DNA of 32,251 nt, taken from assembly GCA_003224755.1 (NCBI GenBank), contig QHZR01000022.1:9627-41877 (forward strand), read 5' to 3'. Numbering within the stretch: position 1 is the stretch's first letter; each line of letters begins with the position of its first letter. A program made the translations under genes and the position numbers. Shown here piece by piece: positions 24,459-31,587 of this stretch. Source of the stretch: Acidobacteriota bacterium. GTDB lineage: Bacteria; Acidobacteriota; Terriglobia; Terriglobales; Acidobacteriaceae. The notes below the pieces were generated by a model, which had not been told where the DNA came from, searched no databases, and worked only from the letters and a program-made list of their open reading frames with translations.

Positions 24459-25724
24459 ATGTCCACGCTTGCGATCAATGCCAGCCTTTCCTCGTCTTTG
24501 CCAATGATCTTGCAGGATAAAAGAACTGCCGTTCTGAAGCATATTGCTCAGTCCGAACGGCTGGATTCAGTACGCTCCGCTTCCCGTCTGGAAGTGCGTC
24601 CCAAGCCCGAGATGCTTTCGGTCGGCATTCCGGAACTGGATGCCATGACCGGCGGTATCCCCCGCGGCTGCCTGACTGAGATTTGCGGCGCACCTTCCTC
24701 CGGAAAAACCAGTGTGCTGCTGGCTACGATTGCGGCAGCAACACGGCGGGAGGAAGCCTGCGTTTTGATTGACGCCAGCGACAGTTTTGATCCAAGTTCC
24801 GGAGAAGCTGCAGGTCTGAATTTTAATAAGCTGTTATGGGTGCGCTGCGGAAAATCGTCATCGGTCCCTTCGACTCGCTCCACTCGCTCAGGGCAAGCTG
24901 AAAATGGTCGTCAGTCGTCGGCCAATCCCAACAATTCAGTTTTTCCAAATAGGGCCAACGACCAACGACTAACGGCCAACGACTTTAGAAGACCTCGTAA
25001 GAGTAATGAGAACCGCCTTGAACAAGTCCTCAAATCCACCGACCTCATCTTGCAAAGTGGCGGCTTCGGTCTGGTTGCGCTCGATCTCGCCGGAATTCCC
25101 GACAAATTTGTGCGCCGCATTCCGCTCGCATCCTGGTTCCGTTTTCAGCGAGCCGTCGAGCACACAAAAACCGCGCTGCTCGTGATTAGCGAATTTTCCT
25201 GCTCGCAAACTTGCGCCGCACTAGTGATGAAGCTGACAGCCGTCAGTTGTCAGCCATTAGCAAAATCTACTGTCCACAATCCCACGCATGAATCAAAACT
25301 CGATCTCGTACACCATGCTGAACCGATTTGTGGCTCAAGCCGCAAAGCGGCGGCATGTGAAAGCCCGGCGTGGAAACGCCGGGTAGAAGAGGAAGTAAAC
25401 ATTGAGTCCCGCAAGGGACGGCACTGGATATGTGAAACAAACGAGAACGGATCGAATGATAAAAAACCGAGCCGCGAAGGGGCGAACGATATTAGCCCAT
25501 CGCTTCAGCGCTGGGAAAGCGAAAAAAAGATATCAAGTCCCGTAGGGACGGCCGAATCTTCATTCAGCCATGTGCCATCAAGGAAACCTTCACACGCCCA
25601 AGTCTTAAAAGAAATGCAAATCGAAGCCGAGATCCTGCGCTCGCGTCTCGTGCATGACGAACATCGTAAACCCATGCAATCCGTGAGAACGAGCTTTTCA
25701 ACACAAGCAGTCCGCGCTGGATGA
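24459..25724 (+). CDS. imuA: RecA-like mutasome protein ImuA carrying several in-frame repeats
   Basis: ImuA is a RecA/SulA-like ATPase-fold protein that works with ImuB and DnaE2 in damage-induced mutagenesis. The ATG has GAGG 5 nt upstream. LSVGIPELDAMTGGIPRGCL and the Walker A GAPSSGKT (77-84) identify the RecA fold, and a Walker B-like strand reads GFGLVALDLAG. The protein is 421 residues, far longer than the ~250-300 I would expect. About residues 133-180 derive from heptamer repeats. About residues 258-365 derive from another heptamer array and two tandem 79-nt elements. The frame stays open throughout. Whether such a protein is active is uncertain. imuB follows after 115 nt. Confidence 0.85.
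   Translation: MSTLAINASLSSSLPMILQDKRTAVLKHIAQSERLDSVRSASRLEVRPKPEMLSVGIPELDAMTGGIPRGCLTEICGAPSSGKTSVLLATIAAATRREEACVLIDASDSFDPSSGEAAGLNFNKLLWVRCGKSSSVPSTRSTRSGQAENGRQSSANPNNSVFPNRANDQRLTANDFRRPRKSNENRLEQVLKSTDLILQSGGFGLVALDLAGIPDKFVRRIPLASWFRFQRAVEHTKTALLVISEFSCSQTCAALVMKLTAVSCQPLAKSTVHNPTHESKLDLVHHAEPICGSSRKAAACESPAWKRRVEEEVNIESRKGRHWICETNENGSNDKKPSREGANDISPSLQRWESEKKISSPVGTAESSFSHVPSRKPSHAQVLKEMQIEAEILRSRLVHDEHRKPMQSVRTSFSTQAVRAG
24955..24982 (+). repeat. Heptamer array inside imuA (first)
   Basis: Four consecutive heptamers: CCAACGA, CCAACGA, CTAACGG, CCAACGA. The flanking bases are also low-complexity relatives (GTCGTCAGTCGTCGG from about 24907). They encode an Asn/Arg-rich stretch (RANDQRLTANDFRR) that normal ImuA would not need. 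Confidence 0.85.
25233..25260 (+). repeat. Heptamer array inside imuA (second)
   Basis: Four consecutive heptamers: CTGACAG, CCGTCAG, TTGTCAG, CCATTAG. They are more diverged from each other than the CCAACGA type but keep the 4 x 7 layout. Translated in frame as part of the AVSCQPLA region. Confidence 0.7.
25339..25419 (+). repeat. 79-nt-type three-hairpin element, copy 3 (inside imuA)
   Basis: Hairpin A (25339-25351) is GCCGC/GCGGC around AAA. After 13 nt, B (25365-25382) is CCGGCGT/ACGCCGG around GGAA. After 23 nt, C (25406-25419) is GTCCC/GGGAC around GCAA. All three stems are perfect but differ in sequence from the other copies, which gives covariation support. Confidence 0.85.
25471..25549 (+). 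repeat. 79-nt three-hairpin element, copy 4 (inside imuA, tandem with copy 3)
   Basis: A (25471-25483) is GCCGC/GGGGC with one mismatch. After 13 nt, B (25497-25514) is a CCATCGC/GCGCTGG-type stem with one mismatch. After 22 nt, C (25537-25549) is GTCCC/GGGAC around GTA. TTAGC precedes B and GGCCGA follows C, as in copy 1. It starts 132 nt after copy 3. Confidence 0.85.
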
Positions 25725-25773
25725 AAGCAACACCCCGCGGATTTGCATGGATTCTTCCGATTTTTCGGTTTTT

Positions 25774-25800
25774 ATCCGCAAAATCCGCGGAATCCGTGGC
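25774..25800. repeat. Nonamer triplet between imuA and imuB
   Basis: Three 9-bp units follow each other: ATCCGCAAA, ATCCGCGGA, ATCCGTGGC. They lie in the imuA-imuB spacer inside a short interspersed sequence (about 25730-25815). No ribosome binding site for imuB is visible within it. Confidence 0.55.
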
Positions 25801-25839
25801 TGGTTTTGAATTTGGTTTTTGCCAACACCAACGGTTTTC

Positions 25840-27453
25840 ATGTCTTTTGCCTGCATCTTCGTTCCTGATTTTCCCGTTGAGGCGGTTCTGCGCGCTGAAC
25901 CCGAGTTGCGTTCGCAAGCCGTGGCCGTGCTCGAAGGCAAACCGCCGCTACAGAAAATCATTTCTGTAAATGAAGCTGCACGCAAAACCGGCGTTGCAGC
26001 GGACATGACGAAATTACAAATCGAAGGTTGCGGAGAAATTGTGCTACGCGACCGTTCTGAATTCCAGGAATCCGCCGCTCACCAGGCATTGCTCGATTGC
26101 GCGCAATCTTTTTCCCCGCGTGTGGAAGATGCCGCCGGGGATACCCTCTTACTGGATTTATCCGGGCTCGACAAGCTCTTTGGCTCCTTGCCTAAGATCG
26201 CCCGCGAGATTTCCTGCCGAGCCTGGCAAATGGGTCTTGGCACGAACATCGCCGTGGCGAATACGCTGGATGCGGCGCTGCTTGCAGCACATGGATTCTC
26301 GGAAGTCACCATACTGCCCGAAGGAAAAGAGCCCGAAATTCTAGGAGGCCTGCCGGTCGAAGTGCTATTTGCAGATGGAACAGAGTTCGCGAAAGATCGC
26401 GACGAAATTCTGGAAACATTGCGCCGCTGGGGAATACGTAAATTCCGCGATCTGGCTGCTCTCCCTGCAGTTGCTTTGAGCGAACGTCTGGGGCAACGCG
26501 GACTCGAACTTCAGCGCAAGGCATGTGGCGGAAGCCACCGCACATTTGTCCCATGCGATCCGCCCCTGGTGTTTGAAGAGGCAATGGAACTGGAGTTCCC
26601 GCTGGTTCTGCTTGAGCCGCTCGCATTTCTGCTGAGCCGCATGCTCGATCAACTTTGTGCGCGGCTGCAGTCGCGATCATTGGCCGCGCAAGAAATACAT
26701 TTGGAAATGACGCTCGAAAATGGAAGGCAGCAGGATTCCGAACGCACGGTTTTTCAGCGTGCAATCCATCTGCCAGTACCGTTGCTCGACGCCAAAACTT
26801 TTCTCAAGTTGCTGCAACTGGATTTGAAAGCGCACCCTCCGGGCGCGCCCATCATAAAAATTCATTTACGGATTGAGCCTGCAAAACCACGGCCAGGGCA
26901 GGCTGGGCTTTTTATTCCGTCAACCCCCGAGCCGGAGAAACTGGAGCTGACGCTGGCGAGAATTTCTGCCGTGGTCGGCGAAGCCCGCGCCGGATCGCCG
27001 CAACTGCTGGACACGCATCGTCCGCAAGCATTCGAGATGCAGCGCTTCGTGTTATCAGATTCCGCACGAGCGGGGACGCCCGTGTCTCCAGATATCGATT
27101 TTGAGGGTACGGGCGTCCTCGCCCGTACAGCAGAGCACCATTACAGCAATGGAAAAGAAACGTCTGAAGCTCTAGTTACCGCCCTCCGGATTTTTCGTCC
27201 GCCGATTGCCGTCACTGTGAACCACCAGAATGGCAGGCCGTCTCACCTTACTTCTAAAAGGCACAATCAGATTGCAGCCGAGGTGCTGTGGGCGGCCGGC
27301 CCCTGGCAGTCCTCCGGCGACTGGTGGGAGCAGGACGCGTGGGTCCGCGATGAATGGGACATCGCAGTACAGGAAAAAACAGGCATCACCCTTTACCGAT
27401 TAATTCATGATCTGCTTCGCGGACAATGGCTGCTGGAAGGAAGTTATGACTGA
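25840..27453 (+). CDS. imuB: Y-family polymerase-like mutasome protein ImuB
   Basis: ImuB is a catalytically inactive relative of Y-family polymerases that links ImuA, DnaE2 and the beta clamp. I choose the ATG at 25840 (537 residues, MSFACIFVPDFPVEAVLR) because the family begins near this strand; the frame is open from 25819. The palm motifs are altered. The first acidic motif reads FVPDFP. The SxDE motif of active enzymes is replaced by LLLDLSGLDKLFG. That agrees with loss of polymerase activity. LRRWGIRKFRDLAALPAVAL is the helix-hairpin region. A repeat-derived stretch near residues 409-430 interrupts the C-terminal part. dnaE2 follows after a repeat-bearing spacer. Confidence 0.92.
   Translation: MSFACIFVPDFPVEAVLRAEPELRSQAVAVLEGKPPLQKIISVNEAARKTGVAADMTKLQIEGCGEIVLRDRSEFQESAAHQALLDCAQSFSPRVEDAAGDTLLLDLSGLDKLFGSLPKIAREISCRAWQMGLGTNIAVANTLDAALLAAHGFSEVTILPEGKEPEILGGLPVEVLFADGTEFAKDRDEILETLRRWGIRKFRDLAALPAVALSERLGQRGLELQRKACGGSHRTFVPCDPPLVFEEAMELEFPLVLLEPLAFLLSRMLDQLCARLQSRSLAAQEIHLEMTLENGRQQDSERTVFQRAIHLPVPLLDAKTFLKLLQLDLKAHPPGAPIIKIHLRIEPAKPRPGQAGLFIPSTPEPEKLELTLARISAVVGEARAGSPQLLDTHRPQAFEMQRFVLSDSARAGTPVSPDIDFEGTGVLARTAEHHYSNGKETSEALVTALRIFRPPIAVTVNHQNGRPSHLTSKRHNQIAAEVLWAAGPWQSSGDWWEQDAWVRDEWDIAVQEKTGITLYRLIHDLLRGQWLLEGSYD
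27067..27128. repeat. REP-like repeat inside imuB
   Basis: GTACGGGCG/CGCCCGTAC with a TCCT loop (27107-27128) has the 9-4-9 layout of the REP-like family. An inverted, imperfect partner (GGGGACGCCCGTGTCTCC) lies about 35 nt upstream, near 27072-27089. It is translated in frame (ARAGTPVSPDIDFEGTGVLA). Confidence 0.65.
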
Positions 27454-27455
27454 GT

Positions 27456-27535
27456 TTAGCCATTAGCCTTAGCCATTAGCTTTAGCTAGCGTCTTAAATT
27501 CAGCTAAAGGCTAATACTAACAGCCAAAAGAGCTG
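27456..27535. repeat. TTAGCCA-type short repeats between imuB and dnaE2
   Basis: TTAGCCA, TTAGCCT and related 6-7-bp units run from 27456 to about 27487. A partly complementary AGCTAAAGGCTAA follows at about 27503. The stretch can fold back on itself. It fills the whole imuB-dnaE2 spacer and leaves no clear ribosome binding site for dnaE2. Confidence 0.6.
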
Positions 27536-27538
27536 CCT

Positions 27539-30500
27539 TTGTACATCGAACTCCACTCCCGTTCCGCCTTCAGTTTTCTCGAAGGCTCTTCCCTGCCTGA
27601 GGGCCTGATTGCGCGCTGCCAGGAATTGCAGATGCCGGCAATGGCATTGCTCGACCGCGATGGTGTGTACGGCTCCCCACGTTTTCACATGGCTGCGAAG
27701 AAAGCCAAGATCAAAGCACATATCGGTGCGGAAGTAACATGCGATTTTTCATTACAAACATGCTCCCGTGGGGACAGCCGCCCTCGGCTGTCCGGTCGAG
27801 CGAAACTCGACATTAATCAACAACAAAAACAGTCGGGTCTGCGACCCGAGGACAGCCGAGGGCGGCTGTCCCCACGTTTGTGTACTGAGTTTCGCCTTCC
27901 CCTCCTCGTTTCTTCCCGCACCGGTTATCAAAATCTCTGTCGCCTGATCACCAAAATGAAGCTGCGCGCCAAAAAAGACGAAGGCGCAGTTTTTGCAGAC
28001 GAACTTGAGCAACATGCTGAAGGATTAATCTGCCTCACCGGCGGAGATGATGGCCCACTCGCGCATGCGCTTCGAAATGGCGGCATTGACGAAGCCCGCC
28101 GATCTGTCGAGCGCCTTACTCAACTTTTTGGACACGGAAATGTCTATGTCGAACTGCAACGCCACTTCCGCCGCGAGCAAGAACTCCGCAATGGGGCGGC
28201 AATTGAAATCGCACGTTCACAGCGCCTTCCATTACTAGCCACCAATGGCGTGCGCTATGCGACACCTGACGCCCGCGAACTTGCGGACGTTTTCACCGCC
28301 ATCCGCAATCATTGCGGTCTGAACACCGCCGGACGTCTGCTCGCTCGAAATTCCGAGCGCCATTTGAAATCTCCTCAAGAAATGTCTCAACTCTTCGCCG
28401 ATCTCCCTGAGGCCATTGCCAACACTGCAGAACTTTCCACGCGTCTCGAATTCACCCTTGAAGATCTGGGCTATGAGTTTCCCAAATATCCCGTGCCCGA
28501 AGGCGAGAACATGATGTCATTTCTGCGCGAGCGTTCCCGCGAAGGATTTCAGTCCCGCTACGGACGCGCCGCCGCACCATTAAAAGAGAAAGCCCGCCTT
28601 CAGATCGAGCACGAACTCGCTCTCATCGAGAAACTCAAGCTGCCCGGATATTTCCTCATCGTCTGGGACCTGGTCCGCTTCTGCCATGAACAAAACATTC
28701 TCGTGCAAGGACGCGGATCAGCCGCCAACAGCGCTGTCTGTTACTCGCTCGGCATTACTGCCGTAGATTCAGTGGGCATGGAACTGCTCTTCGAACGATT
28801 TCTTTCCGAAGAGCGTGGCGAGTGGCCCGACATCGATCTCGATCTTCCCAGCGGCGACGATCGCGAAACCGTAATTCAATATTTGTATCGCCGCTATGGC
28901 GAACGTGGCGCGGCCATGACTGCCAACGTGATCACATATCGCAGCCGCATGGCATCGCGCGAGATCGGCAAAGTCCTCGGCTTCGATCCCGATACTTTGG
29001 ACAAGCTTTCCGCCGCCGTCGCGCACTGGGAATACCGCGACCAGAACGACACTTTCGATCACCGCTTTCGTGATGCCGGCCTCGACATTCGCCATCCCCG
29101 CATTCGCAAATACTTCGAGCTCTGTGAAGCCATCCAGGATTTGCCGCGACACTTAGGCCAGCATTCCGGTGGCATGGTGATCTGCCAGGGACAGCTCGAT
29201 TCCGTCGTTCCGCTTGAGCCTGCATTTATGCCGGACCGCGTCGTCGTGCAGTGGGACAAAGAAGATTGCGCCGATCTGGGGATCATCAAAGTGGACTTGC
29301 TCGGTCTCGGCATGATGGCCGTGCTTAAGGATTCTCTCAATCTCATTCGCGAACACTACGGCAAAGAGGTGGGCCTGGCGCATCTTCCCGCAGACGATCC
29401 CGAAGTTTATTCCACGCTGCAGAAGGCCGACACCATTGGAATGTTTCAGATCGAGAGCCGGGCGCAGATGTCTTGCCTGCCGCGCCTGATGCCCAAAAAG
29501 TTTTACGACATCGTTGTGCAAGTTGCGATCATTCGTCCCGGCCCCATCGTCGGCCAAATGGTCAATCCTTATTTAGAGCGCCGGCAAGGACGACAAGAAG
29601 TCGTCTATGCCCACCCTTCGCTCGTCCCGGTACTCAAGCGCACGCTCGGCGTTCCTCTTTTTCAGGAGCAACTTCTCAAGATGGCGATGGTGGTCGCGGG
29701 ATTCAGCGGCGGCGAGGCTGAAGAATTACGCCGCGCCATGGGATTCAAGCGCTCAGAAAAACGCATGCGCGAAATCGAAACCAAACTCCGCGCCGGCATG
29801 ACGCGCAACGGCATCTCGAAGGAAGCGCAAGAGCAAATTGTGCTTTCGATCACGTCATTTGCGCTCTACGGATTTCCCGAATCTCATGCCGCCAGCTTCG
29901 CGCTTCTCGCTTATGCCAGCGCTTATCTGAAGCAGCATTATCTTGCCGCTTTCACCGCCGCTCTATTGAACAATCAACCTATGGGTTTTTACAGTCCCGC
30001 AACCATCGTGAAAGACGCACAACGTCACGGATTAAAAGTTCTACCCATTGACGTGACGAAATCGGAATGGGAGTGCACGCTAGAGCCAGTCGTTGGTCGT
30101 TGGTCGTTGGCCATTGGCCGAAACAATGATTGGAATGACCGCGTGGAGCGCCTCCATCTCAGCTCCGAAGGAGCACAAGAATGCAGCCCAGGGCGTAAGC
30201 CCTGGGTTGAGACATTTCATGATGAAGCCCTGGAAGGGCAACAGAAATGTACACGTACCGATCCCACTCTCCGCCTTGGCCTGCGTTATGTTCGTGGACT
30301 GCACGAAGAAGCTGGAAAGGCCATCGCACGGGAACGGCATCTTGCCCCATTTCAATCCATCCACGATCTGGTGCGCCGCGTTCCAGAATTGCGCAAGGAC
30401 GAACTCAACATCCTCGCCGAAATCGGTGCGCTGAACTCGATTCAATCCTATGATTTAAAATCTGAAATCTTCAATCTGAAATCTGCAATCACCTTTCATC

Positions 30501-31015
30501 GTCGCGATGCTCTCTGGAATGCCGGCGCCGCCGCAAACCCCTCCGGCCCTCTGCTCGAAAATATCCCCGAGCCCGACAACAAATCTCCTCTGAACATAAT
30601 GACCGACGAAGAACGCCTGGTCGCCGACTTCCGCGGCACTGGTATGACTGTCGGCCCTCATCCTATGGCTTATCATCGCGCGCACATGCAGGAACTCGGC
30701 GTTCGCCGCGCGGTCGAACTCAAGCAAATTCCAGGCGGCAAAAAAGTCCGTATCGCAGGCGGTGTGATCGCGCGCCAACGGCCCGGCACTGCAAAAGGAT
30801 TTGTATTTCTCAGCCTGGAAGATGAAACCGGAGTTTCGAACGCAATCGTCACTCCAGATCTGTTTCAGCAAAACCGGTTATTGCTCTCGACAGAAAAGTT
30901 CCTGATGATCGAAGGGACATTGCAGAACCAGGATGGAGTCATTTCGGTCAAAGCCGCAAGCGTCGCGCCCCTCTCCATCACCCGTGCACAAACCAGTTCG
31001 CACGATTTTCACTAA
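27539..31015 (+). CDS. dnaE2: Error-prone DNA polymerase III alpha subunit DnaE2 (ImuC) with repeat insertions
   Basis: DnaE2 is the C-family polymerase of the mutasome. The TTG at 27539 begins MYIELHSRSAFSFLEGSSLP, the normal family start. The PHP metal motif HxH is changed to H-S-R. The polymerase core is intact: the GRGSAANS block, catalytic PDIDLD (430-435), and SGGMVICQG / GIIKVDLLGLG / IGMFQIESRAQM / RPGPIVG. An HhH-like region and OB domain follow. At 1158 residues it is longer than usual. Insertions lie at about residues 77-115 (REPIN-like), 850-900 (heptamers plus a 79-nt element) and 970-985 (heptamers). Function is plausible because none falls in the catalytic core. Confidence 0.95.
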   Translation: MYIELHSRSAFSFLEGSSLPEGLIARCQELQMPAMALLDRDGVYGSPRFHMAAKKAKIKAHIGAEVTCDFSLQTCSRGDSRPRLSGRAKLDINQQQKQSGLRPEDSRGRLSPRLCTEFRLPLLVSSRTGYQNLCRLITKMKLRAKKDEGAVFADELEQHAEGLICLTGGDDGPLAHALRNGGIDEARRSVERLTQLFGHGNVYVELQRHFRREQELRNGAAIEIARSQRLPLLATNGVRYATPDARELADVFTAIRNHCGLNTAGRLLARNSERHLKSPQEMSQLFADLPEAIANTAELSTRLEFTLEDLGYEFPKYPVPEGENMMSFLRERSREGFQSRYGRAAAPLKEKARLQIEHELALIEKLKLPGYFLIVWDLVRFCHEQNILVQGRGSAANSAVCYSLGITAVDSVGMELLFERFLSEERGEWPDIDLDLPSGDDRETVIQYLYRRYGERGAAMTANVITYRSRMASREIGKVLGFDPDTLDKLSAAVAHWEYRDQNDTFDHRFRDAGLDIRHPRIRKYFELCEAIQDLPRHLGQHSGGMVICQGQLDSVVPLEPAFMPDRVVVQWDKEDCADLGIIKVDLLGLGMMAVLKDSLNLIREHYGKEVGLAHLPADDPEVYSTLQKADTIGMFQIESRAQMSCLPRLMPKKFYDIVVQVAIIRPGPIVGQMVNPYLERRQGRQEVVYAHPSLVPVLKRTLGVPLFQEQLLKMAMVVAGFSGGEAEELRRAMGFKRSEKRMREIETKLRAGMTRNGISKEAQEQIVLSITSFALYGFPESHAASFALLAYASAYLKQHYLAAFTAALLNNQPMGFYSPATIVKDAQRHGLKVLPIDVTKSEWECTLEPVVGRWSLAIGRNNDWNDRVERLHLSSEGAQECSPGRKPWVETFHDEALEGQQKCTRTDPTLRLGLRYVRGLHEEAGKAIARERHLAPFQSIHDLVRRVPELRKDELNILAEIGALNSIQSYDLKSEIFNLKSAITFHRRDALWNAGAAANPSGPLLENIPEPDNKSPLNIMTDEERLVADFRGTGMTVGPHPMAYHRAHMQELGVRRAVELKQIPGGKKVRIAGGVIARQRPGTAKGFVFLSLEDETGVSNAIVTPDLFQQNRLLLSTEKFLMIEGTLQNQDGVISVKAASVAPLSITRAQTSSHDFH
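27767..27876. repeat. REPIN-like inverted pair of REP repeats inside dnaE2
   Basis: The first and last 27 bp (27767-27793 and 27850-27876) are perfect reverse complements. Each contains a GGACAGCCG/CGGCTGTCC hairpin with a 4-nt loop (CCCT or AGGG). Inside lie GTCGAG/CTCGAC (27795-27811) and CGGGTC/GACCCG (27834-27848). The 110-bp element is translated in frame. Confidence 0.9.
30090..30117 (+). repeat. Heptamer array inside dnaE2 (first)
   Basis: Three exact TCGTTGG units are followed by CCATTGG. TCGTTGG is the reverse complement of the CCAACGA unit before folC and in imuA. It encodes part of VVGRWSLAIG. Confidence 0.9.
30162..30239 (+). repeat. 79-nt-type three-hairpin element, copy 5 (inside dnaE2)
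   Basis: A (30162-30174) is GCTCC/GGAGC around GAA. After 13 nt, B (30188-30205) is CCAGGGC/GCCCTGG around GTAA. After 21 nt, C (30227-30239) is GCCCT/AGGGC around GGA. All stems are perfect and A and C differ from other copies by paired changes. It encodes SPGRKPWV, as in MnmE. Confidence 0.85.
30459..30486 (+). repeat. Heptamer array inside dnaE2 (second)
   Basis: AATCTGA, AATCTTC, AATCTGA, AATCTGC run without gaps, followed by a partial unit AATCACC. Again four units, 28 bp. Encodes the LKSEIFNLKSAI stretch. Confidence 0.85.
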
Positions 31016-31227
31016 TCGGAGACGACTGCCAAACACAAAAACGATTTTGCGCCACTCCTTCCCCAATCATTCAATTCCTTTTTTGAAAAAATAGAAAAAA
31101 ATCATTTACATCTGTCTCTTTCCACAGCCAACTTCGGTTTATCATCAATACATACCCGCCACTAAAGATGTACAGCCGTTGGGTTGTTGCGTCAGTGTGT
31201 GGCCCATTCACATTAAAGGAGTACAAA

Positions 31228-31470
31228 ATGGCCAAGGCAAAAACCCCTCGCACCGCCAAACCGAAAGCTGAGAAAAAAGTTCTCCAAATGCCGGACAATG
31301 GAAAAGCTGGAAATGGCTTCGTGCCGGGCGCCCTTGAACCGGAAATCCGCATCCGTGCGTACGAATTGTATGAGCAACGCGGTTGCACTCCAGGTCAGGA
31401 AGCCGAAGACTGGTTGGCTGCCGAACGCGAAGTGTTGGAGCGCCATACGCAACAGACGCATACCGCCTGA
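31228..31470 (+). CDS. DUF2934 small protein
   Basis: I choose the ATG at 31228 (80 residues) because AAAGGAG lies 8 nt upstream; the frame is open further 5' without such a site. The N-terminus is Lys/Ala/Pro-rich (AKAKTPRTAKPKAEKKV). The C-terminal half EIRIRAYELYEQRGCTPGQE, then AEDWLAAEREV, is the DUF2934 signature (R-AYELYE-RG, G--EDWL-AE-E). These small soluble proteins are common in Acidobacteriota and Proteobacteria. Their role is unknown. The gene stands between dnaE2 and ccmF with a perfect hairpin after it. The 212 bases before it, after dnaE2, contain A/T-rich sequence and no other gene. Confidence 0.85.
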   Translation: MAKAKTPRTAKPKAEKKVLQMPDNGKAGNGFVPGALEPEIRIRAYELYEQRGCTPGQEAEDWLAAEREVLERHTQQTHTA

Positions 31471-31503
31471 AAATCATCGGGGACCAAATGTCACTGTGGT
31501 TGT

Positions 31504-31532
31504 CCCAGCCTTTGCGGCTTCCAAAGGCTGGG
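31504..31532 (+). terminator. Strong hairpin after the DUF2934 gene
   Basis: CCCAGCCTTTG (31504-31514) pairs perfectly with CAAAGGCTGGG (31522-31532) around a 7-nt loop. The 11-bp stem is 34 nt after the stop codon. No T-run follows, so it may be a terminator of non-classical type or another interspersed palindrome. Confidence 0.5.
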
Positions 31533-31587
31533 ATTCTGGTAGACGTTTGCCTCCTCCCCGCAATTCTGAAAAAATGAATGTTGCATC

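Noticed and set aside
25339-25549. Regularly spaced hairpins resembling a CRISPR array
   Set aside because: Only two units, hairpins of different sequence, no identical direct repeats with unique spacers, and the region lies inside an open reading frame. No cas gene is nearby.
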